A stretch of 12,500 nucleotides of DNA, taken from NCBI GenBank assembly GCA_018398815.1, contig CM031596.1, positions 61,638,737 through 61,651,236 on the forward strand. The letters run 5' to 3'. Of the stretch, positions 1 to 8,545 are shown in pieces. The first letter of the stretch is position 1, and the number at the start of each line of letters is the position of its first letter. The notes under the pieces were generated by a model. The model saw nothing but the letters and a program-made list of their open reading frames with translations, was not told where the DNA came from and did not search any database. This stretch comes from Conus ventricosus. Its lineage: Eukaryota > Mollusca > Gastropoda > Neogastropoda > Conidae. A program made the translations under genes and the position numbers.

Positions 1-41
1 AAAGCTGCAGTGGTCTGTGCCATCATGTGTTGGCATTAACA

Positions 42-43
<2 letters not shown>

Positions 44-104
<61 letters not shown>

Positions 105-227
105 GTTGTGTGTGTGTATGTGTGTGTGTGTGTGTGTGGTGTGTGTGTGTGTGTGTGTGTGGTGTGGTGCGTGCGTGTGTGTGTGCGGGCGTGCGTGTGT
201 ATGTGTGTATGTGTGTGTGTGTGTGTG

Positions 228-262
<35 letters not shown>
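44..262. repeat. (TG)n microsatellite, interrupted
   Basis: This is an almost pure TG dinucleotide run with a few interruptions (TTG, GGTG, GCGTGCG, TATG). The first 43 bases before it are plain sequence with no recognisable feature. Alternating purine-pyrimidine DNA of this kind can adopt Z-form, and the tract lies in opposite orientation to the (CA)n tract that begins near 834. The apparent open frames here on both strands are Cys-Val or His-Thr dipeptide translations of the repeat and are not genes. Confidence 0.97.
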
Positions 263-263
<1 letters not shown>

Positions 264-831
264 CCAATAACAATGATCCAATTAATGTTGCCATATATGG
301 CGATGCATTCACATGGGAAATAAGTTAATGCGTTTATCAATTGTTCCAGAAGCACTTCCGCGGCCCACCCTCCCTTTAACATTGCCTCGCTTCTCCACCC
401 CAAATCCCCATCATCTGTCTCACTGTAATGTGTGTACTATCTAGATAATGGCGAATGTGTTCATCAACGTGTTCCAGAAGCGCTTCCGCCCTAAACCCTG
501 ACAATTTCCTATATGTCGTTTTCCATGTCTGGTTCATAGGTTGTTTTGTTTTTTTGCTTAGCCTTTTCATTCGAAGAGAGAGAAAACATTGACAACTGTC
601 CTTCGGACTGACTTTTGGCAAAAAGGAATCATTGCTCATTACATGAATGTCGTTGTTTGTGAATGATATCATGCTTGTATTTCTGCTCTGGGTGTTAGCT
701 AAGTGAGGCTTTGTGAGGATGTCCTCTGGCTTAGCGTCCTTGACACAACGCATCCTCCACAGTTTCCTCTGGTTCCTCCACCCCCACATCCCCAACCATC
801 CTTTCTCATCGTCTCTCTCTATGTGGTAACT

Positions 832-833
<2 letters not shown>
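263..833. other. Non-coding spacer between the TG and CA tracts (copy 1)
   Basis: This is about 570 bases of ordinary mixed-composition sequence with no convincing reading frame on either strand. It contains a 19-base near-identical direct repeat, GTTCCAGAAGC(A/G)CTTCCGC, at 343-361 and 471-489. I recognise no transposon protein, RNA gene or promoter in it. The same sequence recurs at 3181-3756. Confidence 0.7.
343..489. other. Paired palindromic GTTCCAGAAGCRCTTCCGC motif
   Basis: The motif occurs at 343-361 and 471-489, and again in the duplicate near 3260 and 3390. In the second member the core GAAGCGCTTC is a perfect 10-base palindrome. The TTC and GAA triplets in inverted arrangement resemble a gapped heat-shock element, but the spacing (2 then 4) is not canonical. 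A regulatory role is only a possibility, because there is no gene nearby for it to control. Confidence 0.25.
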
Positions 834-869
<36 letters not shown>

Positions 870-926
870 CACACACACACACACACACACACACACCGCG
901 CATACGCACTCACGCACACACACACA

Positions 927-1000
<74 letters not shown>

Positions 1001-1027
1001 CACCACACACACACACACACACACGCA

Positions 1028-1059
<32 letters not shown>

Positions 1060-1145
1060 CACACACACAACACAAGCATACACATGCACTCACATACACG
1101 CACGCATGCACGCACGCACGTACGCTTGCACGCACGCACGCACAT
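834..1145. repeat. (CA)n then (ACGC)n microsatellite, copy 1
   Basis: A long CA dinucleotide run with few interruptions passes into tetranucleotide CGCA repeats near 1022-1046, and again in a CGCACGCATGCA-type stretch at 1095-1143. It is the opposite orientation to the TG tract at 44-262, so the two tracts form a very large imperfect inverted repeat around a 570-base spacer. The open frames across it on both strands are repeat translations. Confidence 0.97.
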
Positions 1146-1547
1146 CATAGTTGTTGTCTCTCCCTCTATGAGTCTATCTGTCTGGCTTTCGCTTTACCCC
1201 CTTGAGACTCTTTCTCTGTCCAAATGCATAGTTCAACATTAATGTGTTTGTAAGCTTGTATCTTTTTCACATTATGACATTTTATGCAAACGTACCCAGC
1301 GCCAGTCACATAAGCATCGCTCTTCTCTCTCTCCCCACCCTCCCCTTTCCCCGTCCCCTCTCGTGCCCCTCTCTCCCTACCCCCTTCACCTGCGCGCCTG
1401 CCGCCTTGGAATTCTCAGTTGTGTCCCTTTTTTGCCGCTAGATGGAGCAATAATTCTGTTTAATGTCCACACCCCTGGGACCAAGGTAGTCGGAATGGAA
1501 AACGGAGAACGTGGCACAGGACCTAGATAAGAGCAGGAGAAAGGATG
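1146..1547. other. Non-coding spacer with a pyrimidine-rich block (copy 1)
   Basis: This is about 400 bases without a supported gene. The stretch near 1318-1390 is strongly C/T-rich (runs such as CTCTCTCTCCCC), and from about 1498 onward the same strand becomes purine-rich and leads into the minisatellite. The short open frame here (1244-1441) has a Pro/Ser/Leu-rich composition that simply reflects the base bias. The sequence recurs at 4070-4474. Confidence 0.65.
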
Positions 1548-2188
1548 GAAGGAACGGGGAGGGATGGAGGAATAAGGATGAGAGGAACAGGGAGGGGATG
1601 GAGGAATAAGGATGAGAGGAACAGGGAGGGGAGGGAAGAATAAGGATGAGAGGAACGGGGAGGGGTGGAAGAATAAGGATGAGAGGAACGGGGAGGGGTG
1701 GAGGAATAAGGATGAGAGGAACGGGGAGGGGAGGGAGGAATAAGGATGAGAGGAACGGGGAAGGGAGGGAGGAATAAGGATGAGAGGAAAAGGGAGGGGA
1801 TGGAGGAATAAGGATGAGAGGAACAGGGAGGGGTGGAGGAATAAGGATGAGAGGAACAGGGAGGGGAGGGATGAATACGGATGAGAGGAACAGGGAGGGG
1901 GTGGAGGAATAAGGATGAGAGGAACAGGGAGGGGAGGGAGGAATAAGGAGAGAGGAACGGGGAGGGGAGGAGGAATAAGGATGAGAGGAAGGGGGAGGGG
2001 AGGGAGGAATAATGATGAGAGGAACGGGAGGGGTGGAGGAATAATGATGAGAGGAACGGGGAGGGGAGGGAGGAATAATGATGAGAGGAACGGGGAGGGG
2101 TGGAGGAATAATGATGAGAGGAACGGGGAGGGGAGGGAGGAATAATGATGAGAGGAACGGGGAGGGGAGGGAGGAATAATGATGAGAG
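1548..2188. repeat. 33-34 bp purine-strand minisatellite, 19 units, copy 1
   Basis: About 19 head-to-tail units follow the form GAGGAACRGGGAGGGG(A)TGG plus AGGAATAAGGATGA. The plus strand is almost free of C, with T only in the AATAAGGATGA block, so this is a polypurine/polypyrimidine tract able in principle to form triplex or G-quadruplex structure. The first 13 units carry AATAAGG (unit 10 reads AATACGG) and the last six carry AATAATG. Because 33 is a multiple of three, the minus strand stays open for a long way as a Pro/Leu/Ser-rich frame (1386-2360), which I regard as spurious. Confidence 0.95.
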
Positions 2189-2337
2189 AAAGGAAGAGGG
2201 TGTGTACGATGAATTGACTGAATTCTGATTTGGGGAGGGGCCTTGTTGGTGCTTTTTTTTCCTTAAAGCTTTGTTGTTCCTCTCCTTCGATTGTCCGACC
2301 ACAGCGCTGGTTGACTGGAGACACAGACAGTACTACA

Positions 2338-2429
2338 CAGATGTGTACACAAGACGTCATTAGATGTGTACAAAGGAGTCATCAGATGTCAAGACAAGAG
2401 TCATGTCATGTGCTGACAACAGGTCGTTT
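2338..2429. repeat. Short stretch of the 23-24 bp satellite, copy 1
   Basis: Roughly four degenerate units follow the theme AGATGTGNAGACAAGAGGTCATT (for example ACAAGACGTCATTAGATGTG). The same family fills 11945-12500. The stretch ends at GGTCGTTT, directly against the left end of DIRS sequence. Between the minisatellite and this block (2189-2337) I see only plain sequence with a T-run. Confidence 0.8.
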
Positions 2430-3025
2430 GGCGTCATATTACTGTACCATGTCAGACAATAGCATTCACGGCAGTTAGTCTGCTCTGCCAGGCCGAAGTT
2501 TTTGTGTGGCTAATGCAGTGATTAAGACAGTCACGTGGTGCCCAACCCACTTCCGCCGTAGGGAGAAGCCAGTGTAAGTCTCCCATACGTCATTCTCTCT
2601 CGGCCTCCGTCCAAGCAAGATAAGTCTTGTGCTCTGTCTCGCCTTCTCTTTGCCGTTGTGTTTAGATAGCCTTGTGTTTGCTTCTTGCTTATTTGTTGTG
2701 GCTTGCGCGCTTCACCCTTTCATTCTTGAACCGGTGGGGCTTTTGGTTTGGTGTGCTTTATTCATTTGTTTAACCACGCCATCCTCGCCTTGTGCCTTTG
2801 TCTTGGCACTTGCGACTTTGCATTCGGCGCTTTCGATCTTCGAAAGTCGGAACTCCATCGCCGGTTTCGCCCTTTCTCCCCAGTTTTGGCTTTTACTGCC
2901 CCTTGTTTAACGAATCTCGGTCCCTTCTCCTTCATTGGACTCCCGATTTCCTAACTTTCACGTAGTCCACTCGGATTCCATTTCTTCGCGGTCGTTCCGC
3001 ATTTTGTTTTCGACCGGCAAAACCG
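2430..3025 (+). mobile_element. Truncated left end of the DIRS element (inside copy 1)
   Basis: These 596 bases match the first 606 bases of the complete DIRS element at 5351-5956, including the whole left inverted terminal repeat and part of the leader. It stops abruptly at 3025, inside the leader, and is followed by junction sequence with no DIRS features. It contains no protein-coding part of the element. It is a by-product of the tandem duplication and not an independent insertion, because the flanking satellite on its left is duplicated with it. Confidence 0.85.
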
Positions 3026-3180
3026 TTGAGCCACTGATAGGGTGTGTGGTTTTTGTGTTGTGTTTGTTGTTTGTGGTGTGTATGTATGTTGTGTTGGTGG
3101 TGTATGTGGTGTGTGTGGGTTGTATGTATTGTGTGGTGTGTGTTGTGTGTGTGTGTGTGGTGTGTGTGTGTTTTGTGTGG
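3026..3180. repeat. Duplication junction with degenerate GT repeat
   Basis: About 16 bases of sequence not seen elsewhere in the window (TTGAGCCACTGATAGG) follow the broken DIRS leader. They are followed by about 139 bases of irregular GT repeat (GTTTGTTG, TATGTATG and GGTGTATG interruptions), which ends where copy 2 starts. It stands in the place of the longer, purer TG tract at 44-262 but is shorter and much less regular. Confidence 0.85.
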
Positions 3181-3755
3181 ACCAATAACAATGATCCAAT
3201 TAATGTTGCCATATATGGCGATGCATTCACATGGGAAATAAGTTAATGCGTTTATCAATTGTTCCAGAAGCACTTCCGCGGCCCACCCTCCCTTTAACAT
3301 TGCCTCGCTTCTCCACCCCAAATCCCCATCATCTGTCTCACTGTAATGTGTGTACTATCTAGATAATGGCGAATGTGTTCATCAAACGTGTTCCAGAAGC
3401 GCTTCCGCCTAAACCCTGACAATTTCCTATATGTCGTTTTCCATGTCTGGTTCATAGGTTGTTTTGTTTATTTGCTTAGCCTTTTCATTCGAAGAGAGAG
3501 AAACATTGACAACTGTCCTTCGGGACTGACTTTTGGCAAAAAGGAATCATTGCTCATTACATGAATGTCGTGTTGTTTGTGAATGATATCATGCTTGTAT
3601 TTCTGCTCTGGGTGTTAGCTAAGTGAGGCTTTGTGAGGATGTCCTCTGGCTTAGCGTCTTTGACACAACGCATCCTCCACAGTTTCCTCTGGTTCCTCCA
3701 CCCCACATCCCCAACCATCCTTTCTCATCGTCTCTCTCTATGTGGTAACTATAAC

Positions 3756-3756
<1 letters not shown>

Positions 3757-3808
<52 letters not shown>

Positions 3809-3856
3809 CACACACACCGCGCATACGCACTCACGCACACACACACACACACACCA

Positions 3857-3948
<92 letters not shown>

Positions 3949-3965
3949 GCACGCACGCACGCACG

Positions 3966-3999
<34 letters not shown>

Positions 4000-4069
4000 G
4001 CATACACATGCACTCACTACACGCACGCATGCACGCACGCACGTACCGCTTGCACGCACGCACGCACAT
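3757..4069. repeat. (CA)n then (ACGC)n microsatellite, copy 2
   Basis: This is the counterpart of 834-1145, with nearly the same total length but a different pattern of interruptions. CGCA tetranucleotides appear near 3944-3965 and again near 4021-4065. Open frames across it are His-Thr or Cys-Val repeat translations. Confidence 0.97.
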
Positions 4070-4474
4070 CATAGTTGTTGTCTCTCCCTCTATGAGTCTA
4101 TCTGTCTGGCTTTCGCTTTACCCCCTTGAGACTCTTTCTCTGTCCAAATGCATAGTTTCAACATTAATGTGTTTGTAAGCTTGTATCTTTTTCACATTAT
4201 GACATTTTATGCAAACGTCCCCAGCGCCAGTCACATAAGCATCGCTCTTCTCTCTCTCCCCACCCTCCCCTTTCCCCGTCCCCTCTCGTGTCCCTCTCTC
4301 CCTACCCCCTTCACCTGCGCGCCTGCCGCCTTGGAATTCTCAGTTGTGTCCCTTTTTTGCCGCTAGATGGAGCAATAATTCTGTTTAATGTCCACACCCC
4401 TGGGACCAAGGTAGTCGGAATGGAAAACGGAGAACGTGGCACAGGACCTAGATAAGAGCAGGAGAAAGGATGGA

Positions 4475-5109
4475 AGGAACGGGGAGGGGATGGAGGAATA
4501 AGGATGAGAGGAACAGGGAGGGGATGGAGGAATAAGGATAGAGGAACAGGGAGGGGAGGGAAGAATAAGGATGAGAGGAACGGGGAGGGGTGGAAGAATA
4601 AGGATGAAGAGGAACGGGAGGGGTGGAGGAATAAGGATGAGAGGAACGGGGAGGGGAGGGAGGAATAAGGATGAGAGGAACGGGGAAGGGAGGGAGGAAT
4701 AAGGATGAGAGGAAAAGGGAGGGATGGAGGAATAAGGATGAGAGGAACGGGGAGGGGGTGGAGGAATAAGGATGAGAGGAACAGGGAGGGGAGGATGAAT
4801 ACGGATGAGAGGAACAGGGAGGGGGTGGAGGAATAAGGATGAGAGGAACAGGAGGGGAGGGAGGAATAAGGATGAGAGGAACGGGAGGGAGGGAGGAATA
4901 AGGATGAGGGGAAGGGGGAGGGGGAGGGAGGAATAATGATGAGAGGAACGGGAGGGTGGAGGAATAATGATGAGAGGAACGGGGGGGGGAGGGAGGAATA
5001 ATGATGAGGGGAACGGGAGGGGTGGAGGAATAATGATGAGAGGAACGGGGGGGGAGGGAGGAATAATGATGAGAGGAACGGGGGGGGGAGGGGGGAATAA
5101 TGATGAGAG
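4475..5109. repeat. 33-34 bp purine-strand minisatellite, 19 units, copy 2
   Basis: This is the counterpart of 1548-2188. I again count 19 units: 13 of the AATAAGG type with the odd AATACGG variant at unit 10, then six of the AATAATG type. Several units have lost or gained single bases, and G-runs are longer near the end (runs of eight or nine G near 4981-5095). Long minus-strand Pro/Leu/Ser frames (4363-5223, 4448-5281) are products of the repeat. Confidence 0.95.
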
Positions 5110-5258
5110 AAAGGAAGAGGGTGTGTACGATGAATTGACTGAATTCTGATTTGGGGAGGGGCCTTGTTGGTGCTTTTTTTTCCTTAAAGCTTTGTTGTTC
5201 CTCTCCTTCGATTGTCCGACCACAGCGCTGGTTGACTGGAGACACAGACAGTACTACA

Positions 5259-5350
5259 CAGATGTGTACACAAGACGTCATTAGATGTGTACAAAGGAGT
5301 CATCAGATGTCAAGACAAGAGTCATGTCATGTGCTGACAACAGGTCGTTT
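5259..5350. repeat. 23-24 bp satellite, left flank of the DIRS insertion
   Basis: About four degenerate units of the same satellite that resumes at 11945. The last unit is cut within GGTCGTTT at 5343-5350, which is the left insertion boundary of the DIRS element. Joining this end to CATGTGCAGG at 11945 restores the satellite phase. Confidence 0.8.
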
Positions 5351-5517
5351 GGGCGCATATACTGTACCATGTCAGACAATAGCATTCACGGCAGTTAGTC
5401 TGCTCGGGCCAGGCCGAAGTTTTTGTGTGGCTAATGCAGTGATAAGACAGTCACGTGGTCCCCAACCCCACTTCCGCCGTAGGGTAGAAGCCAGTGTAAG
5501 TCTCCCATACGTCATTC
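5351..5517 (+). repeat. Left inverted terminal repeat of the DIRS element
   Basis: From about 20 bases inside the left boundary (ACCATGTCAGACAATAGC) to CCCATACGTCATTC at 5517, this is the reverse complement of 11755-11895, with only small differences. The outermost bases (near GGCGTCATATACTG, which reads GGGCGCATATACTG here and GGCGTCATATTACTG in copy 1) are not matched by the right repeat. They are matched by the internal complementary region at 11601-11632. Confidence 0.9.
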
Positions 5518-6127
5518 TCTCTCGCCTCCCGTCCAAGCAAGATAAGTCTTGTGCTCTGTCCTCGCCTTCTCTTTGCCGTTGTGTTTAGATAGCCTTGTGT
5601 TTGCTTCTTTGCTTATTTGTTGTGGCTTGCGCGCTTCACCCTTTCATTCTTGAACCGGGGGGGCTTTTGGTTTGGTGTGCTTTATTCATTTGTTTAACCA
5701 CGCCATCCTCGCCTTGTGCCTTTGTCTTGGCACTTGCGACTTTGCATTCGGCGCTTTCGATCTTCGAAAGTCGAACTCCATCGCCGGTTTCGCCCTTTCT
5801 CCCCAGTTTTGGCTTTTTACTGCCCCTGGTTTAACGAATCTCGGTCCCTTCTCCTTCCATTTGGACTCCCGATTCTCCTAACTTTCACGTAGTCCCACTC
5901 GGATTCCATTTCTTCGCCGGTCGTTCCCCCATTTTGTTTTCGACCGGCCAAAACCGCGTCACTTACGATCGACCTGCCTCGATCTCTCACTGACTTCTCG
6001 TTGCATTTAATACAATTTCAGTGTCTCTCACGACGTTGGTTGAGCCCTTTCTATCCCTCAATCCACCTCTTTGTCTCCCCTTTGCGATCGTGCGTTCCGT
6101 GTTTGTTCCCCCCCACCAGTGCCCAAC
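5518..6127 (+). other. DIRS 5' leader, untranslated
   Basis: About 610 pyrimidine-rich bases lie between the left terminal repeat and the first good Gag start. Short frames here (for example 5595-5834) are hydrophobic or mixed, match no DIRS protein I know, and are broken differently in the two copies of the duplicated unit. The leader probably contains the element's promoter or RNA 5' end, but I see no clear TATA box or initiator. The break point of copy 1 falls inside it, equivalent to 5956. Confidence 0.6.
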
Positions 6128-8545
6128 ATGGTGAAGGACACTAACGCTCGAGGCGCTCCCACTCTTCGGCAGTCGCTCTCTACCCCGGAGGGGTCGTGTG
6201 TCGATTCCACGGACAAACCGCTCACGCACACGATGAGCGTACGGTCGGTGTAAGAGGAGGGTTCCGTGCAGGGGACGCGCGACCATCATTCCGATTCCCC
6301 CTCTACCCGACCCGGCGGATACACGATCGTCGCGATCGAAGTCCAACATCAGTCCCAGTCGGATGAACAATCGGCAGTCATTGCCGACTGTTTTTCATTT
6401 GCTTCCTTCCTAAGCCCAAATCCTCCAAGGCAAGGCTCCATGAAAGGACCTTCCCGTTCTAAATCTTCACGTTCCCTGACGGGTTCGCCTGTTCGACTTC
6501 GACCGCGAAGGAGACCCTCTCCCATCATGCCGCGCCCGGCGATCATCGGCCCCAGGGACCCTTGCCGATACCCGGACCGGCACGGGTGGCGACTCGCGGA
6601 CGGAATCACCGCACGTCACCCGATCTATTGAGACTTGTGACGCTAGCACCTCCACTAACGTCACACAGTCTCAGGACGCTCTCCCCAACCGGTCCGGTTC
6701 ACCCAAACGACCCGGACACGAGGAGCGTCAACAAACTCCGGTGGAGGGAATGTGGCCAGTCTTCGGTGGAACCCCCCCACTGACCACAATCCCGGGTCAG
6801 GTACGCAGGCATCGAGTAGCTCGGATCTGCGACCTCACCCCGACGGTCGAACCGCCCCGATCGATCGTCTCAATCCCCTAGGGGTACAGGACTTTGGGGA
6901 GCCCGACTTCTTCCGTTTTCCCCTATTGGGCAACGTCCGCGGTCCCGTTCCTCAGGAGGAGGATCGACCAGCGGGACCAGGGTAACCCCTCGTCCCTTGA
7001 GTTTTAACCGCGTCGTCTCAGCCATCCCCGTCCTACCACACGGCCAGGAGGCTCGCGATCGTAACACTCCCCGACCCCTCTGCCACGCAAGGGGCCGGTG
7101 CGGACCCCACCCGGGAGATGCAGGAGGCAGTGCTCCCCCGGGGTGCGCAAGGTTACCCCGGGTCCCCGAGGATACTCTGCCTCTGGCCCCACAGCCCCCC
7201 TTTTTCTCCCCGGGGACCGGTGGTTCTATTCCCCCGAGAGGAATCAGTGGCTTAGCTCGGACTTTTCCCCTGACTCCATCTTTGGCCTCATGTGGCATCC
7301 GGCCTCCCAGAGCTGGATCGACCTGGGGCCCCATTCCTCTCGGCGCTGTCCGATCGGCAGTCCCCTAGTTTTCACGCCGATTACGGAACCACCGGGGAGT
7401 CGTCCTCGTTTTCACCCTCTTCCCAAACGAGTTCACGACTCCCACGCACCCCTGTCATGGCCTTCCGAAGGTGGACCTGAACTTCCCCTTCACGATCAAC
7501 TGACCCACAATTGGAGGAGGGGCTTGAGGAATTCTCCCCCCAGTCTGGGGACCTTTCCATTTTGGAGAGCTGGCGCCTGATCTTGTTGTTAGGGAATCCC
7601 CTCCTCTAACAACATCTTCGCCCTTTCCCGTTTCACTGGGTCACCCCTACCCAGCGATCACGGTCAAGGATAGCCGCCCCCCAGACCATCACTCCCTTGT
7701 TGGGCAGATCGCCTCCCTCGCCAGGGGTACACATGCCGTTCCCCCACCGGGGACTGACTTCTTATCAGCCCCCAACGCGGCCCCAATAGGAGTATTCCTA
7801 AAGGGACCCGCGTCAGCCCCTCATGTCTTTTCTCTCTTTTCTGCCAATCCGGCCACCAGGGAGATTGCCATTTCCCCGGCTGACCTCAGGCTCACTCCTA
7901 ACCGCCCCCCTCCCACATCCACCTCTCTTTCTATCAAAACCCTGACAGAGTGGGACAGAATCGCCAGAGCTGGCATTCTGCACACCACCGCGGGGCATGC
8001 CTTCATTGACATGTTCCTACAGCGAGCGGAGGAACTCTGGCCAAATGAGGGAGGCATTGTCTCAGCGTCTTCAGACCCGGGCGACACTGAGGCAGGCCCC
8101 AGCCTGTTTGATGACCCCCTTATGCGTTTTCTTGTCAACAAGATAGCGCACCACCTTGGGCTGCGGCGGACAGCGCAGCCAGGAGTCACTTTAACTGCCT
8201 TCTGGCAGTGAGAGACGCCCTGCTAAACACAGGCCCATCTCTCCCCAGCGCTCAAGGCGGCCTTACGCTGCATTCCGGGTCAGGAGCAGTCGCTTTTCGG
8301 CGACTATTCCTCTGCGGTCATTTCCCATGCCGTCGAGGAGCGCAAACAGGCCGCTTCTTTTGCGACCACAAACCCTCGTCAGCACCGCCCTTCTAGACCA
8401 TTCTTTCGTCAGGCCCTACCCACAGCCAGACCCCAGCCCTACCCCAAGCAGCGTCCCTCGAGGGCCCGCCAAACCCCCTACGCCCAAACCCAAAAAACCC
8501 CAACAGAATTTTCGGTTCGGCCAACAGGCCCGGCCCCGGAGGTGA
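6128..8545 (+). CDS. gag: DIRS Gag-like protein (frameshifted)
   Basis: This is the first coding region of the element, in the position where DIRS elements carry Gag, the presumed nucleic-acid-binding structural protein of the replication particle. I chose the ATG at 6128 because its context is good (A at -3, G at +4) and it follows the leader, but the start is uncertain. Coding runs appear in blocks: 6128-6631 (frame 2, with a stop at 6251), about 6588-6881 (frame 3), 7098-7580 (frame 3, with GDRWFYSPERNQW) and about 7549-8211 (frame 1). Frame 1 continues after 8227 with IPGQEQSLFGDYSSAV. The N-terminal part is rich in Ser, Arg and Pro. The likely end is the TGA at 8543-8545 after a basic tail (KPKKPQQNFRFGQQARPRR). 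I see no CCHC zinc knuckle. Assignment rests mainly on position and composition. Confidence 0.6.

Larger units (their letters stand above)
263..3025 (+). repeat. Tandem duplicated unit, copy 1 (about 2.76 kb)
   Basis: This segment is repeated in the same orientation at 3181-5956. Matching begins right after the GT tract (ACCAATAACAATGATCC at 263 and 3181) and ends at the shared CGACCGG...AAACCG (3025 and 5956), beyond which the copies differ completely. The unit holds a plain spacer, a (CA)n tract, another spacer, a 19-unit minisatellite, a short stretch of the 23-24 bp satellite, and the left end of a DIRS retrotransposon. Most differences between the copies are one-base gains or losses, often in homopolymers. 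It is either a recent real tandem duplication or a false duplication from assembly. Confidence 0.95.
3181..5956 (+). repeat. Tandem duplicated unit, copy 2 (about 2.78 kb)
   Basis: This is the second copy of 263-3025, in the same order and orientation: plain spacer to 3756, (CA)n tract, spacer 4070-4474, minisatellite, satellite stretch, and DIRS left end. Unlike copy 1 it runs without a break into the rest of the DIRS element. Differences from copy 1 are mainly single-base indels, for example CAACGTG against CAAACGTG and CGCCCTAAA against CGCCTAAA. No gene is supported in its spacers. Confidence 0.95.

Noticed and set aside
17..409. Cys-Val and His-Thr repeat frames over the TG and CA tracts
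   Set aside because: These are dinucleotide repeat translations on both strands with no other protein feature.
1386..2360. Long minus-strand open frame (324 residues) rich in Pro, Leu, Ser and Phe, with a similar frame at 4448-5281
   Set aside because: It is the translation of the 33-34 bp minisatellite; a unit near a multiple of three without stops keeps several minus-strand frames open at once, and the frame changes between the two copies.
2338..2429. CRISPR-like array formed by the 23-24 bp satellite (also 11945-12500)
   Set aside because: Units are contiguous with no spacers, degenerate along their whole length, and in a eukaryotic setting with no cas genes.
2629..2954. Hydrophobic frames in the DIRS leader resembling a membrane protein (also 5595-5881)
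   Set aside because: They lie in the untranslated leader, are only 60-90 residues, change frame between the copies, and have no recognisable family.
2430..3025. An independent second DIRS insertion or a solo terminal repeat
   Set aside because: The satellite and minisatellite to its left are duplicated along with it, so it arose with the tandem unit and not by a separate insertion.
6870..7334. Minus-strand frame of 154 residues opposite Gag
   Set aside because: It is the GC-rich reverse complement of the Gag-like region, with Gly/Arg/Pro-biased composition and no motif.
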